From positions 1-40,312 of the forward strand of contig CAMEDC010000030.1 in assembly GCA_945913255.1 (NCBI GenBank): DNA of 40,312 bases, read 5' to 3'. This document shows positions 24,158 to 32,180 of the stretch, in pieces. The position numbers and the translations under genes were made by a program. The DNA comes from an uncultured Lachnospiraceae bacterium (GTDB lineage: Bacteria; Bacillota; Clostridia; Lachnospirales; Lachnospiraceae). Within the stretch, counting starts at the first letter, position 1, and each line of letters begins with the position of its first letter. The notes below the pieces were generated by a model that was not told where the DNA came from, did no database searches, and saw only the letters and a list, made by a program, of their open reading frames with translations.

Positions 24158-24880
24158 ATGCATATCGCTGTATGTGATGACAATGTAGCAGACCGCAAAC
24201 AATTTGAGCGCCTCATTCGACGCGAATCCGAACGCCGGGGCAAGGAAAATGGCATTCTGTTTGCCGACCTCTTCGGCAATGCAGATTCTCTTCTGGCAAA
24301 TCCCATGCAGTATGATGCTTTCTATATTGATATGTGTAAAACACCCGGCGTCAGTGTCGAACAGATTGTAACCGCTCTGACGGAAAAGGGTGTCAACGTC
24401 CCCATCATCCTGTGTTGTTCCGATATTGACTACCGCAGTCTGAATCTGCCCGGAGACATTTCCTTCCTGGACAAGCCCATCAAACCGGAGGAATTGTCCG
24501 TCACCGTTGAACATGCACTGGAAGTTAAGGCAAACGCTGTTCCCCTGATTGAGCTCCGCGAAGAAAAAGAAACCTTCTATGTCACTGAGCCGGATATCCT
24601 GTATGCCATTCAGGACGGACTTCTGATTGCGATATACCTGAAGGATGGCCGGGTAGTTCACACCATGGATAATGCACTGAATCTGTTCTCCCAACTGGAA
24701 TCTTTCCCCACTTTTCTGGTTCCGACTGCCAAAGCTATGATAAACGGAAGATATATCAAGGCTTTCAAATTCCGCAAGGTTGTTATGATTGACGGAAAAG
24801 CATTTAAAATATCCTCCGAGTGTATTCCCTATGCCAAAAAAATTTTTGCCGAATATGCAGGGAGCGGTGCAAATGAGTAA
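24158..24880 (+). CDS. LytTR-family response regulator
   Basis: A 240-residue regulator. The receiver has acidic residues Asp7-Asp8 (VCDDNVADR), phosphoacceptor Asp58 (DAFYIDMCK) and the conserved Lys in FLDKPIKPEEL, so phosphorylation looks possible. A C-terminal LytTR DNA-binding domain follows (about 135-235), with VTEPDILYAIQDGLLIAIYL, MINGRYIKAFKFRKVVMIDG and FKISSECIPYAKK. AAAGGA lies upstream of ATG. No histidine kinase is adjacent. It overlaps the AraC regulator gene by eight bases, so the two are translated together, an uncommon pairing. Confidence 0.88.
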   Translation: MHIAVCDDNVADRKQFERLIRRESERRGKENGILFADLFGNADSLLANPMQYDAFYIDMCKTPGVSVEQIVTALTEKGVNVPIILCCSDIDYRSLNLPGDISFLDKPIKPEELSVTVEHALEVKANAVPLIELREEKETFYVTEPDILYAIQDGLLIAIYLKDGRVVHTMDNALNLFSQLESFPTFLVPTAKAMINGRYIKAFKFRKVVMIDGKAFKISSECIPYAKKIFAEYAGSGANE

Positions 24881-25784
24881 AAATGACTTGCCCAGTATTA
24901 CCTACCGGGAATATAAATTCGAAGAAAATTTTCCTTTCCTGTTGATGCATAGTAACCAAATCAGCAGTCATGCGGATTTTATTCATTTCCACAATTGCAT
25001 TGAAATCGCACTCCTCGAAAAGGGAACCATGATTTGGAATCTGGAAAACAAAGTATATACCCTGACTCCAGGAAATATCCTGTTTTTACCTCCCTTTTTT
25101 ACACATGCATCCTTTTTTCCTCCCCAGAATGACGCGGAAGTTTTGTGCCATTACCTATTCTTCAATCCGGAACAGCTCCTCGCATCGCTGCATCCGGATG
25201 GTCTTCCCGAAGAACTCTCCTGGTATCACTACACTGAATTTTCTAAAATACTGCCCTGTAATCAGTTTCCGGATGAAACAAAAATGATTGAGCGCATCAT
25301 CTGTGAAGCAACTGAAAAACGGGACTATTTTCAACCAATCATTGCCGGGCTCATTGAGAATTTGACGTTGTATCTATATCGTCGTCATCAGAGTAATCCT
25401 GAGACAAACGAAAATTCCATTTCCTTGTTTTTACCGGTTGTTTCCTATCTGGATCAAAATTTTCAGACAGATACCTCCAACGAATATCTGGCACAACTTT
25501 GTGGTTTATCCGTAAATCAATTTCTGGATAAATTCAAACTCAGCTTTCACCAGACCCCAAGGCAATATATCCGTAATGTCAGAATCCGAAAAGCCTGCCA
25601 TCTGTTCACCAGTACCGAAAACAGTATTCTGGAGATTGCTCTTCAGACCGGATTTTCGTCTCTTACAAGTTTTAATCGCTCTTTTCTCGCAATCATGGGG
25701 CAATCCCCACACGTGTTTCGGAATGAACATCGTGCCATTGTCAAAAAGAATCTGAAGCATGCACCGTTTGATGCTAACAAGTAA
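24873..25784 (+). CDS. AraC-family transcriptional regulator (first)
   Basis: A 303-residue AraC regulator. A cupin-like sensor domain is N-terminal (HADFIHFHNCIEIALLEKGT, LTPGNILFLPPFFTHASFFP). The C-terminal double helix-turn-helix spans about 205-300: EYLAQLCGLSVNQFLDKFKL, TPRQYIRNVRIRKACHLF and ILEIALQTGFSSLTSFNRSF. I chose ATG at 24873, just inside the end of the LytTR gene, with GGGAG upstream; the frame is open to 24789 but that would overlap LytTR by about 90 bases. It converges on the M20/desulfidase operon and is similar in layout to the second AraC gene at 30127, so both may control that operon. Confidence 0.88.
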   Translation: MSKNDLPSITYREYKFEENFPFLLMHSNQISSHADFIHFHNCIEIALLEKGTMIWNLENKVYTLTPGNILFLPPFFTHASFFPPQNDAEVLCHYLFFNPEQLLASLHPDGLPEELSWYHYTEFSKILPCNQFPDETKMIERIICEATEKRDYFQPIIAGLIENLTLYLYRRHQSNPETNENSISLFLPVVSYLDQNFQTDTSNEYLAQLCGLSVNQFLDKFKLSFHQTPRQYIRNVRIRKACHLFTSTENSILEIALQTGFSSLTSFNRSFLAIMGQSPHVFRNEHRAIVKKNLKHAPFDANK

Positions 25785-25810
25785 GTGCCATACAAATGTT
25801 GAGCGCAGTA

Positions 25811-25853
25811 AATGCCATGTGTTGCAATAGTGCTTCACATGGCATTGTTTTTT
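25811..25853 (+). terminator. Rho-independent terminator after the LytTR-AraC pair
   Basis: Perfect eleven-base stem (AATGCCATGTG 25811-25821 with 25836-25846), 14-base loop, then GTTTTTT. The T run overlaps the stop codon of the convergent M20 gene. On the minus strand no T run follows, so it serves only the plus-strand genes. Confidence 0.8.
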
Positions 25854-27306
25854 ACAATTCACAATCATTCATTGCAATGACGGACAATGTATAAATCTTC
25901 ATTGCCTTCAAAAGCAATCTCAGATTCAGGCCTTCGTCCGGTTCATGTGCTCCGCCGTGTCCCTCCCGGAGCAGTTCCTTTTTCACCCTTATGTCTTCTT
26001 CTGACTCACGCATACCGCCTACCCCGTATGCAAAGGCTCTGGGAAGTTTTCTGGCATAAGTTCCTCCTCCCATTACGAAGCTTTCCCGATGTTCTCCGGT
26101 CACCTCGTTGTAAAGCCCGGTCAGCAGATTCACAGCCGGATGCTCCTTGGGGAAATAATTGGGAGCAGAATCTCTCTCCAGTTCCCATTTCATGGAAAAC
26201 CGTGACGCACACTCTTCCAGTTTCCGGCATATTTTGTCCGCCCGGTCCGTGATGGCATAACGGATATTAAAAGTCAGCGCTATATAATTCTTCTCTTTCT
26301 TCAGAATCGTCGCTGCGCAAGTCGTTTTCCCCGATACCTCATCACTGTATTCCATGTCAAAGTTTTTACCGTAATACTCTTCGGACAGATAAGCGATTGT
26401 CTCAAACAGCGCACGAAGCTTCCCATCAATATGTAATAAGGACGCAGCAAATTTTCCAAGTTCATGGATTGCATTCCTGCTGCCCTCCGGAAAGGCACTG
26501 TGCTTACTGGTACCATGTGCCGTAATACAGATTCCCTGTTCCGTTATTTGCATGGAACACTTGCCTTCTCCGCTTTCTTTTTCCAGACGCTGTTGAACCT
26601 CAGCCTCCAGTTCAGGTGTATACGCAAGCACTGCGTAGGCAGAGTCGGGAATCATGTTGCTCGCACTGCCACCCCCAAGTTCCAAAAGCCCTTCCGGAAG
26701 CGTTTCCTTTGTTATCATTCTTCCCTCAATAATCCCTTTTTCTCCATAACATACCGGAAAACCGCTGTCTGCAATCATGGAAAGCTGTGGTGCCGGATAA
26801 TGCTCCAGGTAATAATCAAGGTCTGACATTCCCCGTTCCTCGTCACATCCCACAAACAGACAAAGTTCATGTTTCATTGGTATCTGCAATTCTCTCAGGC
26901 ATTGCATCATATAGAGGATTCCCACTGCCGGTCCCTTATTATCCTGTGCTCCCCTGCCAATCAGGAAATGTTCCTTTCTCACAGGAGAGAACGGCTCATA
27001 ATCCCAGTCATTGCCCACAGGCACCACATCGAGGTGATTCCAGAAGCCAATCATATTATCCCAGTTTTTTTCTTTTGTGCCGATGCTTCCCACATAATAC
27101 TCATAATTTTCCGTATAAAATCCATGTTCTTCACCGATTTTCAGCATTTCTTCCAGACATCTTTTGCATTCCGCACCAAACGGTTTTTCAGCCGCTTCCG
27201 GATCTGATACACTGCCGATACTTACCAGCCTTGCAATATCCTTCACCATATCTTCACTATGTGCATCAAACCAATCACTGATTTTTTCATAGAGTGCTTT
27301 GTCCAT
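25852..27306 (-). CDS. M20-family dipeptidase (Sapep/PepV-like), copy A
   Basis: A protein of about 484 residues in the M20 metallopeptidase family, cytosolic, expected to cleave dipeptides with two Zn/Mn ions. Metal and catalytic residues are visible: GFWNHLDVVPVGNDWDY (His, Asp), RGAQDNKGPAVG (Asp), FVGCDEERGM (Glu-Glu pair), MIADSGFPVCYGEKG (Asp) and REGHGGAHEPDEG (His). ATG at 27306 has GGAGG eight bases upstream; a TTG five codons earlier is also in frame. It is the last gene of the desulfidase operon, 15 bases after its paralogue, with which it shares every motif and an M-G/S-GGTYARKLP-AFA-G stretch. Substrates are unproven. Confidence 0.9.
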   Translation of the reverse strand: MDKALYEKISDWFDAHSEDMVKDIARLVSIGSVSDPEAAEKPFGAECKRCLEEMLKIGEEHGFYTENYEYYVGSIGTKEKNWDNMIGFWNHLDVVPVGNDWDYEPFSPVRKEHFLIGRGAQDNKGPAVGILYMMQCLRELQIPMKHELCLFVGCDEERGMSDLDYYLEHYPAPQLSMIADSGFPVCYGEKGIIEGRMITKETLPEGLLELGGGSASNMIPDSAYAVLAYTPELEAEVQQRLEKESGEGKCSMQITEQGICITAHGTSKHSAFPEGSRNAIHELGKFAASLLHIDGKLRALFETIAYLSEEYYGKNFDMEYSDEVSGKTTCAATILKKEKNYIALTFNIRYAITDRADKICRKLEECASRFSMKWELERDSAPNYFPKEHPAVNLLTGLYNEVTGEHRESFVMGGGTYARKLPRAFAYGVGGMRESEEDIRVKKELLREGHGGAHEPDEGLNLRLLLKAMKIYTLSVIAMNDCEL

Positions 27307-27321
27307 CTTTTTTCCCTCCAA

Positions 27322-28755
27322 CTACTGAAAATCCAGTCTTAATAATCCTTGTATATAGATTTCCAATCCCTTCTGCACACGCTCCAGGGAAATACTTTCA
27401 TCCGGCTGATGATAATCACCATGTCCCGGCCGGAAGAGTCCCTCCGGAGCCTTTGGGAGAGGCATACCGGTTCCGAAAGCAAATGCATTGGGAAGCTTTC
27501 TGGCATAAGTGCCGCCACTCATCACAAAAGGTTTATCTGCTCTTTGGAGCACCTCATTGCTGACTTGTGTCAAAACTTTCACTTCTCTGCGCTCCGGATC
27601 AAAGAAATTGGCTTTTGACAGCCTTGTGGTCTTCAGCGAAAATCCTCTTTTCTCTGCTGCTTCTGACGCATTTTGTTCAAACGGATAATCATTTTTTGTG
27701 ACAGGATATTTGGAAATAAAATCAATTACCAGATGTCCCTGTACATTCTTAAGTCTCGTTGCCACCAGCGTCGTCCATCCCGACAATTCATCCTCGCATT
27801 TTACATGCAGAGCCTCTCCCTGACAGTCTCTGTTGATATCACTGATAAAGGCAAACGTCTTTCGCTCTGTTTCACCTAAAAGTTCTCTTTCACATATAAA
27901 ATCTGCCAATATTGTCAGGGCATTTTTTCCCTTGGAGGGATTCGATGCCTGAGTGGATATGCCTGTCGCTGTTAATACAATTCCGGCTTCCGTGTATTCC
28001 GCCTGAATATCCTTTGGAAGGTCTTTACATTTTTGGCGTGCGTCCTCAGTGTCCTTTATTGTCAGGACCGTCCTTCCCGGTATCGTATAAAGTTCATGCC
28101 CGCAATCCAGTTCCACTATGCTTGCGCTGCAAACTTCTTTACAGATCAACTCTCCATTAAAGGAACCTCTCTCTCCGCAACAGACAGGGAATCCGCTGTC
28201 AGGTACCAGCGAAAGACTCGGCGCTTTATAATGCTCCAGGAAATAATCCAGTTCGTACATACCCTGTTCTTCACAAGTCCCCAGGTAGAGTTCCATTGTA
28301 TGATTGAGCTGTAACCCATGCTCCTTCATGTATTTCAAAGCATACAGTCCGATAATTGCTGAACTTTTATTGTCCTGACATCCTCTGGCAATAAAATAGT
28401 TATCCTTTACCGTAGGTTCATATGGGGGATAATCCCAGTCTTTTCCTTCCTCTACCACATCCAGATGTGCCCATACTCCGATATTCTCTTCTGTTTTACC
28501 GGGATAGGTAATGCGGCCCACATAGTTTTCATAATTATGTGTTTCAAATCCGTTTTCCCTGCCCATCTGAAGCATTTCCTGCAGGACATCCCGACATCCC
28601 TGTCCATACGGGGGGCAATCCGTTTCCCCACATTCCGCTACACTCTTAATTTTGCAGATACGTTTCAAATCCCGTACGATATCCGGCATTTTCTCTGTAA
28701 TCCACGCTTTGATTTCCATAGAATCCGGTTGCTCTTTACTCATCCACTGTTTCAT
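27322..28755 (-). CDS. M20-family dipeptidase (Sapep/PepV-like), copy B
   Basis: A 477-residue paralogue of the following gene. Motifs present: GVWAHLDVVEEGKDWDY, RGCQDNKSSAIIG, YLGTCEEQGM (catalytic Glu pair), LVPDSGFPVCCGERG and RPGHGDYHQPDES. All metal-site residues of the M20 dipeptidase class are kept. The start overlaps the desulfidase stop (ATGA), so the two are translationally coupled, and GGAAGG lies upstream. Two diverged copies in one operon suggest different dipeptide ranges. Next to a cysteine desulfidase, Cys-containing dipeptides are an attractive but unproven substrate. Confidence 0.9.
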   Translation of the reverse strand: MKQWMSKEQPDSMEIKAWITEKMPDIVRDLKRICKIKSVAECGETDCPPYGQGCRDVLQEMLQMGRENGFETHNYENYVGRITYPGKTEENIGVWAHLDVVEEGKDWDYPPYEPTVKDNYFIARGCQDNKSSAIIGLYALKYMKEHGLQLNHTMELYLGTCEEQGMYELDYFLEHYKAPSLSLVPDSGFPVCCGERGSFNGELICKEVCSASIVELDCGHELYTIPGRTVLTIKDTEDARQKCKDLPKDIQAEYTEAGIVLTATGISTQASNPSKGKNALTILADFICERELLGETERKTFAFISDINRDCQGEALHVKCEDELSGWTTLVATRLKNVQGHLVIDFISKYPVTKNDYPFEQNASEAAEKRGFSLKTTRLSKANFFDPERREVKVLTQVSNEVLQRADKPFVMSGGTYARKLPNAFAFGTGMPLPKAPEGLFRPGHGDYHQPDESISLERVQKGLEIYIQGLLRLDFQ

Positions 28756-30023
28756 TGCTTCTGACCTTCCAACATCATATTAAGTATCACATGATCCGTT
28801 GTCAACATTCCCTTATTACTAAGACTTCCTAAATTTCGGATTGTTTCTTCCACATCTCCGAAAACAATGCCGTCATGGTTCGGAACCTGTACCTCATCCA
28901 GTGCCAGATAAACACATTGAATCGCTCCGGCAACAGAAGTTGCAATCTTTAATGCACATCCTGCTTTTGCCCCATCACAAATCAAACCCGAAATATCAGC
29001 AACCATATTTTTAACGACATATTCCATATTCTTCAGGTTTCCTCCCAACAAATATACCATTCCGCAGGCACTTCCTATAGAAGCAGCAATGGCACAGCCA
29101 CATAATGCCGAGAGCTTGCCGATATATTCCTTTACATGGATCGTCACCAATTCACTGATAGCCAGCGCTCTATATAGTTTTTCATCCTCACTTTGCATCC
29201 AACGCGCCGTCGCTATTACAGGCAGTGAAGCCGTCAACCCTTGATTTCCGCTTCCTGTCGTCGCCATGACCGGTAAGGTGCATCCTGACATTCTTGCATC
29301 CGCTGCTGCAGACACATACGACACGACAAAGGTTTGGAAATCCATATTCCCGTTTTTCATCATTCTGTCATACAGATGCTTCCCTACTCCCATTCCGTAT
29401 TGGGTCTTTAAACCTTCCTCAGCAATACGGCTGTTTACTTCAACAACCTCCTTCAAAAACAAAAGTTCCCCAGACTCTACTTCATTTGCAAATTGCCAGA
29501 TATCCTGCAGGGTCAAAGGATACTTTCCATCTTCCCGGTTCTCTTCTCTCTGTTTACTCAAGTAGATTACTTCGTCATTCCTGCAGACAGAGGAAATATT
29601 CGTATGAAATTTCTGAATCACCGCCTCAGAGGACTTATCCCCTTTGATACATTTTGCTTCAATGTACAGTTTTTCCTGACAGCCCTCTTTTAAGGAGATA
29701 CAAACACATCCTTTATTAATATAATCCTGTGCTTCCCGGATATCACTTTCACTGCAATCTTTCAAAACTTCCAATTCATACTCTGACTTTCCCACAATGC
29801 ATCCAAGTGCCGCTGCAATCTCAATCCCCTTTAATTCAGTTCCGGGGATACCTACATTCATTGCATTTTTCAAAATATTTCCACTTACCTTCAATTCCAA
29901 CCGTTCCGGCATTTCGCCCAAAGTCTCCTTTGCCTTTGCAACCGCCAATGCCACCGCACTCGGTTCCGTGCATCCCAAAGCACATATAATTTCCTGTTTC
30001 ATAATGTCAATCATCGGAGTCAT
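28752..30023 (-). CDS. CyuA/UPF0597 (YhaM) L-cysteine desulfidase family protein
   Basis: A 423-residue protein of the UPF0597/CyuA family (serine dehydratase alpha-related). Members studied in archaea and enterobacteria split L-cysteine into pyruvate, ammonia and sulfide using an oxygen-sensitive Fe-S cluster. The start EIICALGCTEPSAVALAVAK is diagnostic (Cys14, Cys18). Further family stretches are MATTGSGNQGLTASLPVIAT, CGCAIAASIGSACGMVYLLG and LICDGAKAGCALKIATSVA, with Cys residues able to hold the cluster. It is the first gene of the operon with the two M20 peptidases, reading away from the palindrome at 30049-30083. It may act on cysteine released by those peptidases; other substrates such as serine cannot be excluded. 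Confidence 0.88.
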   Translation of the reverse strand: MTPMIDIMKQEIICALGCTEPSAVALAVAKAKETLGEMPERLELKVSGNILKNAMNVGIPGTELKGIEIAAALGCIVGKSEYELEVLKDCSESDIREAQDYINKGCVCISLKEGCQEKLYIEAKCIKGDKSSEAVIQKFHTNISSVCRNDEVIYLSKQREENREDGKYPLTLQDIWQFANEVESGELLFLKEVVEVNSRIAEEGLKTQYGMGVGKHLYDRMMKNGNMDFQTFVVSYVSAAADARMSGCTLPVMATTGSGNQGLTASLPVIATARWMQSEDEKLYRALAISELVTIHVKEYIGKLSALCGCAIAASIGSACGMVYLLGGNLKNMEYVVKNMVADISGLICDGAKAGCALKIATSVAGAIQCVYLALDEVQVPNHDGIVFGDVEETIRNLGSLSNKGMLTTDHVILNMMLEGQKQ

Positions 30024-30048
30024 ATATTTACTTTCCTTCTTCTTTTCG

Positions 30049-30083
30049 CTATAATTTGTATATCGTCTATACAGCTATTATAG
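30049..30083. promoter_or_regulatory. Symmetric divergent promoter/operator palindrome
   Basis: An imperfect palindrome with arms 30049-30062 and 30068-30083 about a five-base centre; the inner GTATA/TATAC arms are perfect. Each outer arm carries TATAAT, at 30050-30055 for the plus strand (AraC) and 30077-30082 for the minus strand (desulfidase operon). Neither has a good -35 box, as expected for activator-dependent promoters. It is the likely control point of both genes. Confidence 0.6.
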
Positions 30084-30126
30084 TAAACGGTTTTTTCAGC
30101 ATCCTATCATAAACGAGGTGAAAGCT

Positions 30127-31074
30127 ATGCAGAAACAATCATTCGACAAGATACCTTATATGTATCGTCCCTATGATTTTACATCTCAGTTTCCGATTCT
30201 GGCTTTTATAGGAGATAATTGGAAAACAGATATCTCTACGCCGAAATTTCTTCATTTTCATAATGCATTGGAAATTGGTCGCTGTGTGGATGGGGAAGGC
30301 TTTCTTATTCATGATCACAACAGTTCATTTTTTTATAGTTCGGGGGATTACAGCCTGGTTTTCCCACACAATCCACACATCACCACCGCCAGGGAAAATA
30401 CGGCTTCCTGGGAATATTTATACATTGAGCCCAAACAGTTGTTAAACACCAACACGGCTATTCTACTCCCACTTTGGCAGATTTTTTATATGCAGCAACG
30501 GATTCCCCCTATTATCAAAAAAACGGAAAATCCCTCGCTTCATTATTATCTGGCACTTATTTTTGATGAATTTCATTTCAAAAAGCCGCTATACCAAAAT
30601 GCCGTTCGAGGTCTGTTGATTTCCTTTTTTGCTGAATTAAACCGAATTACCCTAAATACAGAATTTTCTGATGGTATTGAAAGGGAAGGCGCCTACTCCT
30701 ATATACGCAATGCACTTTCCTATATTTACGAAAATTACGCCAAACCAATTTCCATAAAAGATTTATCCGTTCATTGCTGCATCAGTGAAAGCCATTTTCG
30801 CAGATTGTTTCACTCCATTGTCGGTATCAGTCCTTTGGACTATATCCAGCATTACCGCATTCAACAGGCTTGTCACTGGCTTCATTTGAATCAGGAACCT
30901 ATCAATGTTATTGCACGCAAAGTGGGATACACCAGTCTTTCCAGTTTTAACAGGCAGTTCCAGCAATACTTACATATTTCTCCCACCGAGTGGCGCAGAG
31001 AACACCTTATACCTTACAAACATGAAATACTCTCCTATAACGAAACCGATACAAAGCATATCTTCAAAATATAA
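30127..31074 (+). CDS. AraC-family transcriptional regulator (second)
   Basis: A 315-residue AraC regulator. The cupin-like sensor domain has PKFLHFHNALEIGRCVDGEG and SGDYSLVFPHNPHITTA. The C-terminal double helix-turn-helix covers about 210-305: ISIKDLSVHCCISESHFRRL, VGISPLDYIQHYRIQQACHW and INVIARKVGYTSLSSFNRQF. ATG at 30127 has GAGGTG six bases upstream; a GTG three codons earlier overlaps that ribosome site. It diverges from the CyuA/M20 operon across 94 bases containing the palindrome, so it is the best candidate for its regulator, sensing a peptide or amino acid. Confidence 0.9.
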   Translation: MQKQSFDKIPYMYRPYDFTSQFPILAFIGDNWKTDISTPKFLHFHNALEIGRCVDGEGFLIHDHNSSFFYSSGDYSLVFPHNPHITTARENTASWEYLYIEPKQLLNTNTAILLPLWQIFYMQQRIPPIIKKTENPSLHYYLALIFDEFHFKKPLYQNAVRGLLISFFAELNRITLNTEFSDGIEREGAYSYIRNALSYIYENYAKPISIKDLSVHCCISESHFRRLFHSIVGISPLDYIQHYRIQQACHWLHLNQEPINVIARKVGYTSLSSFNRQFQQYLHISPTEWRREHLIPYKHEILSYNETDTKHIFKI

Positions 31075-31076
31075 GA

Positions 31077-31100
31077 AAAGGAAGGGCACGCCCTTCCTTT
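31077..31100. terminator. Bidirectional terminator between convergent genes
   Basis: Perfect ten-base stem (AAAGGAAGGG 31077-31086 with 31091-31100) and four-base loop, directly after the AraC stop and four bases past the small-protein stop on the minus strand. The minus strand continues TTTTCTTATATTTT, so both transcripts may end here. Confidence 0.7.
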
Positions 31101-31103
31101 CTG

Positions 31104-31256
31104 TTAATCATAAAGCGAAATGCCATATCTTACCTTTCTGTAAATCTTGTAAAAAATCACTACAAAAATCGAAAGCACTAAATACAGCGTGGAGAAAAGT
31201 CCTGCTGCTCCTCCGATAATCATCATAATCCACATTCCGATACTCATATCAATCAT
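31104..31256 (-). CDS. Small membrane protein, 50 residues
   Basis: A 50-residue protein dominated by one long hydrophobic segment (IMMIIGGAAGLFSTLYLVLS, continuing IFVVIF) with a basic, Tyr-rich tail (YKIYRKVRYGISLYD). No family recognised; the size and layout recall small accessory subunits of transporters. The start at 31256 overlaps the end of the preceding small gene by eight bases (ATGATTGA), with AAAAGG upstream; an in-frame ATG at 31247 is an alternative. The frame is open to 31331 without another good start. Confidence 0.55.
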   Translation of the reverse strand: MIDMSIGMWIMMIIGGAAGLFSTLYLVLSIFVVIFYKIYRKVRYGISLYD

Positions 31257-31401
31257 TTCCTTCCTTTTCCCTATTTTCTGAAAGTTCTGTCTTTCCGGGT
31301 AAATTTTTCTCCCCGTTACCGACAAACTCATGTACAGCGGTAATTATTCCCGCACCAATGGCAATCACCATCATTAGTACAAAAACAACATCCTGAACCA
31401 T
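31249..31401 (-). CDS. Small membrane protein, 50 residues (upstream partner)
   Basis: A 50-residue frame starting MVQDVVFVLMMVIAIGAGII, one TM segment, then a hydrophilic tail ending ENREKEGND. A strong GGAGG lies eleven bases upstream of ATG. Its stop overlaps the start of the next 50-residue gene, so the two would be coupled. Being short, it could escape ordinary gene calling. No family recognised. The ribosome site, the TM segment and the overlap are the support. Confidence 0.5.
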   Translation of the reverse strand: MVQDVVFVLMMVIAIGAGIITAVHEFVGNGEKNLPGKTELSENREKEGND

Positions 31402-31436
31402 ATGCCGCCATTCCTCCTTTTTTGTTTCGAGGCACG

Positions 31437-31461
31437 CAAAAAAGACGCTTCTTTCAAGCGT
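31437..31461 (-). terminator. Terminator or attenuator before the small-protein pair
   Basis: Six-base stem (ACGCTT 31445-31450 with AAGCGT 31456-31461) and five-base loop, followed on the minus strand by CTTTTTT. It ends the unrecognised membrane-protein transcript. It lies only 36 bases before the small-protein start, so it might also act as an attenuator in their leader. Confidence 0.6.
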
Positions 31462-31488
31462 TTCACTTAAAAAGCTACCTATGGCAAG

Positions 31489-31896
31489 TTATGCTTTTTT
31501 CCCGTCCTTATGGTGAATGTATTCCAGAATTCTCAGCCTGCATTGATTCCGGCAGGCACCGGATAAAAGAAATGATGTCTCATAAAGAGCAGCCGTCTGA
31601 TAAGCACTGCCGAAAAAGAGAAGAAATAAAATCCACTGACCAAATCTGACTCCTGCCACAGAGCGTACAGCCTGTCTTACGAAGGCAAGCTCCTCCGACT
31701 GTTCCAGCACTTTTTTCTGACAGAGAGCAGAAAGCAGACGCTCACTGTCAATCCGCTGAATCCCCTCCGCATAGGATGTCTGGCTGTCGCACAAAGCGGA
31801 GGAATCCATGTCGATATACTCAACATGCATCCCAAGCAACACCAATGTAATTATCAAACTCAGGCAGGCGGTCCTGACGAGCGGCATCCGTTTCAT
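31489..31896 (-). CDS. Unrecognised small membrane protein
   Basis: A 135-residue frame with an N-terminal hydrophobic segment (about 10-22: CLSLIITLVLLGMHV), a polar middle with an ERLLSALCQKKVLEQSEELA helix, and a second hydrophobic stretch (FGQWILFLLFFGSAYQTAAL). The end is basic (HHKDGKKA). I recognise no family. The ribosome site is poor (GTGAAAG before ATG), but a TATAAT lies about 45 bases upstream on the minus strand and a terminator follows the stop, which supports a real transcript. Confidence 0.5.
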   Translation of the reverse strand: MKRMPLVRTACLSLIITLVLLGMHVEYIDMDSSALCDSQTSYAEGIQRIDSERLLSALCQKKVLEQSEELAFVRQAVRSVAGVRFGQWILFLLFFGSAYQTAALYETSFLLSGACRNQCRLRILEYIHHKDGKKA

Positions 31897-32108
31897 TCTT
31901 TCACACTTTTCACAGATTCTTTGTCAGTTATTTCAGATATATTATAGCAGACTGCCGTTCACTTTACGAGAGATTTTTTTAAAATATGCTCCTCTGATTT
32001 TATATTTTAGTTTACAGAATGGAAATAACTCGGTTGTTTTAAATGTATTTCGCGGTTATATTTCGGGCATACGAAAAATAGAATGGTTATTTTTTTACGT
32101 TTTTGCGG

Positions 32109-32137
32109 TTGACACGCGGAAAATATATCCTTATAAT
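32109..32137 (+). promoter_or_regulatory. Perfect consensus promoter of the XRE-Uma2 gene
   Basis: -35 TTGACA (32109-32114), 17-base spacer, -10 TATAAT (32132-32137), 43 bases upstream of the start codon. The upstream 130 bases are AT-rich. So strong a promoter before an HTH-carrying gene suggests autorepression. Confidence 0.85.
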
Positions 32138-32180
32138 ATAGTTGTAGTGATTAATTGTATTTTTATCAGGAGGTATCCGT

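Noticed and set aside
24789..24872. Longer start for the first AraC regulator.
   Set aside because: It would overlap the LytTR domain coding region and lacks a ribosome site; ATG at 24873 is coupled to the LytTR stop.
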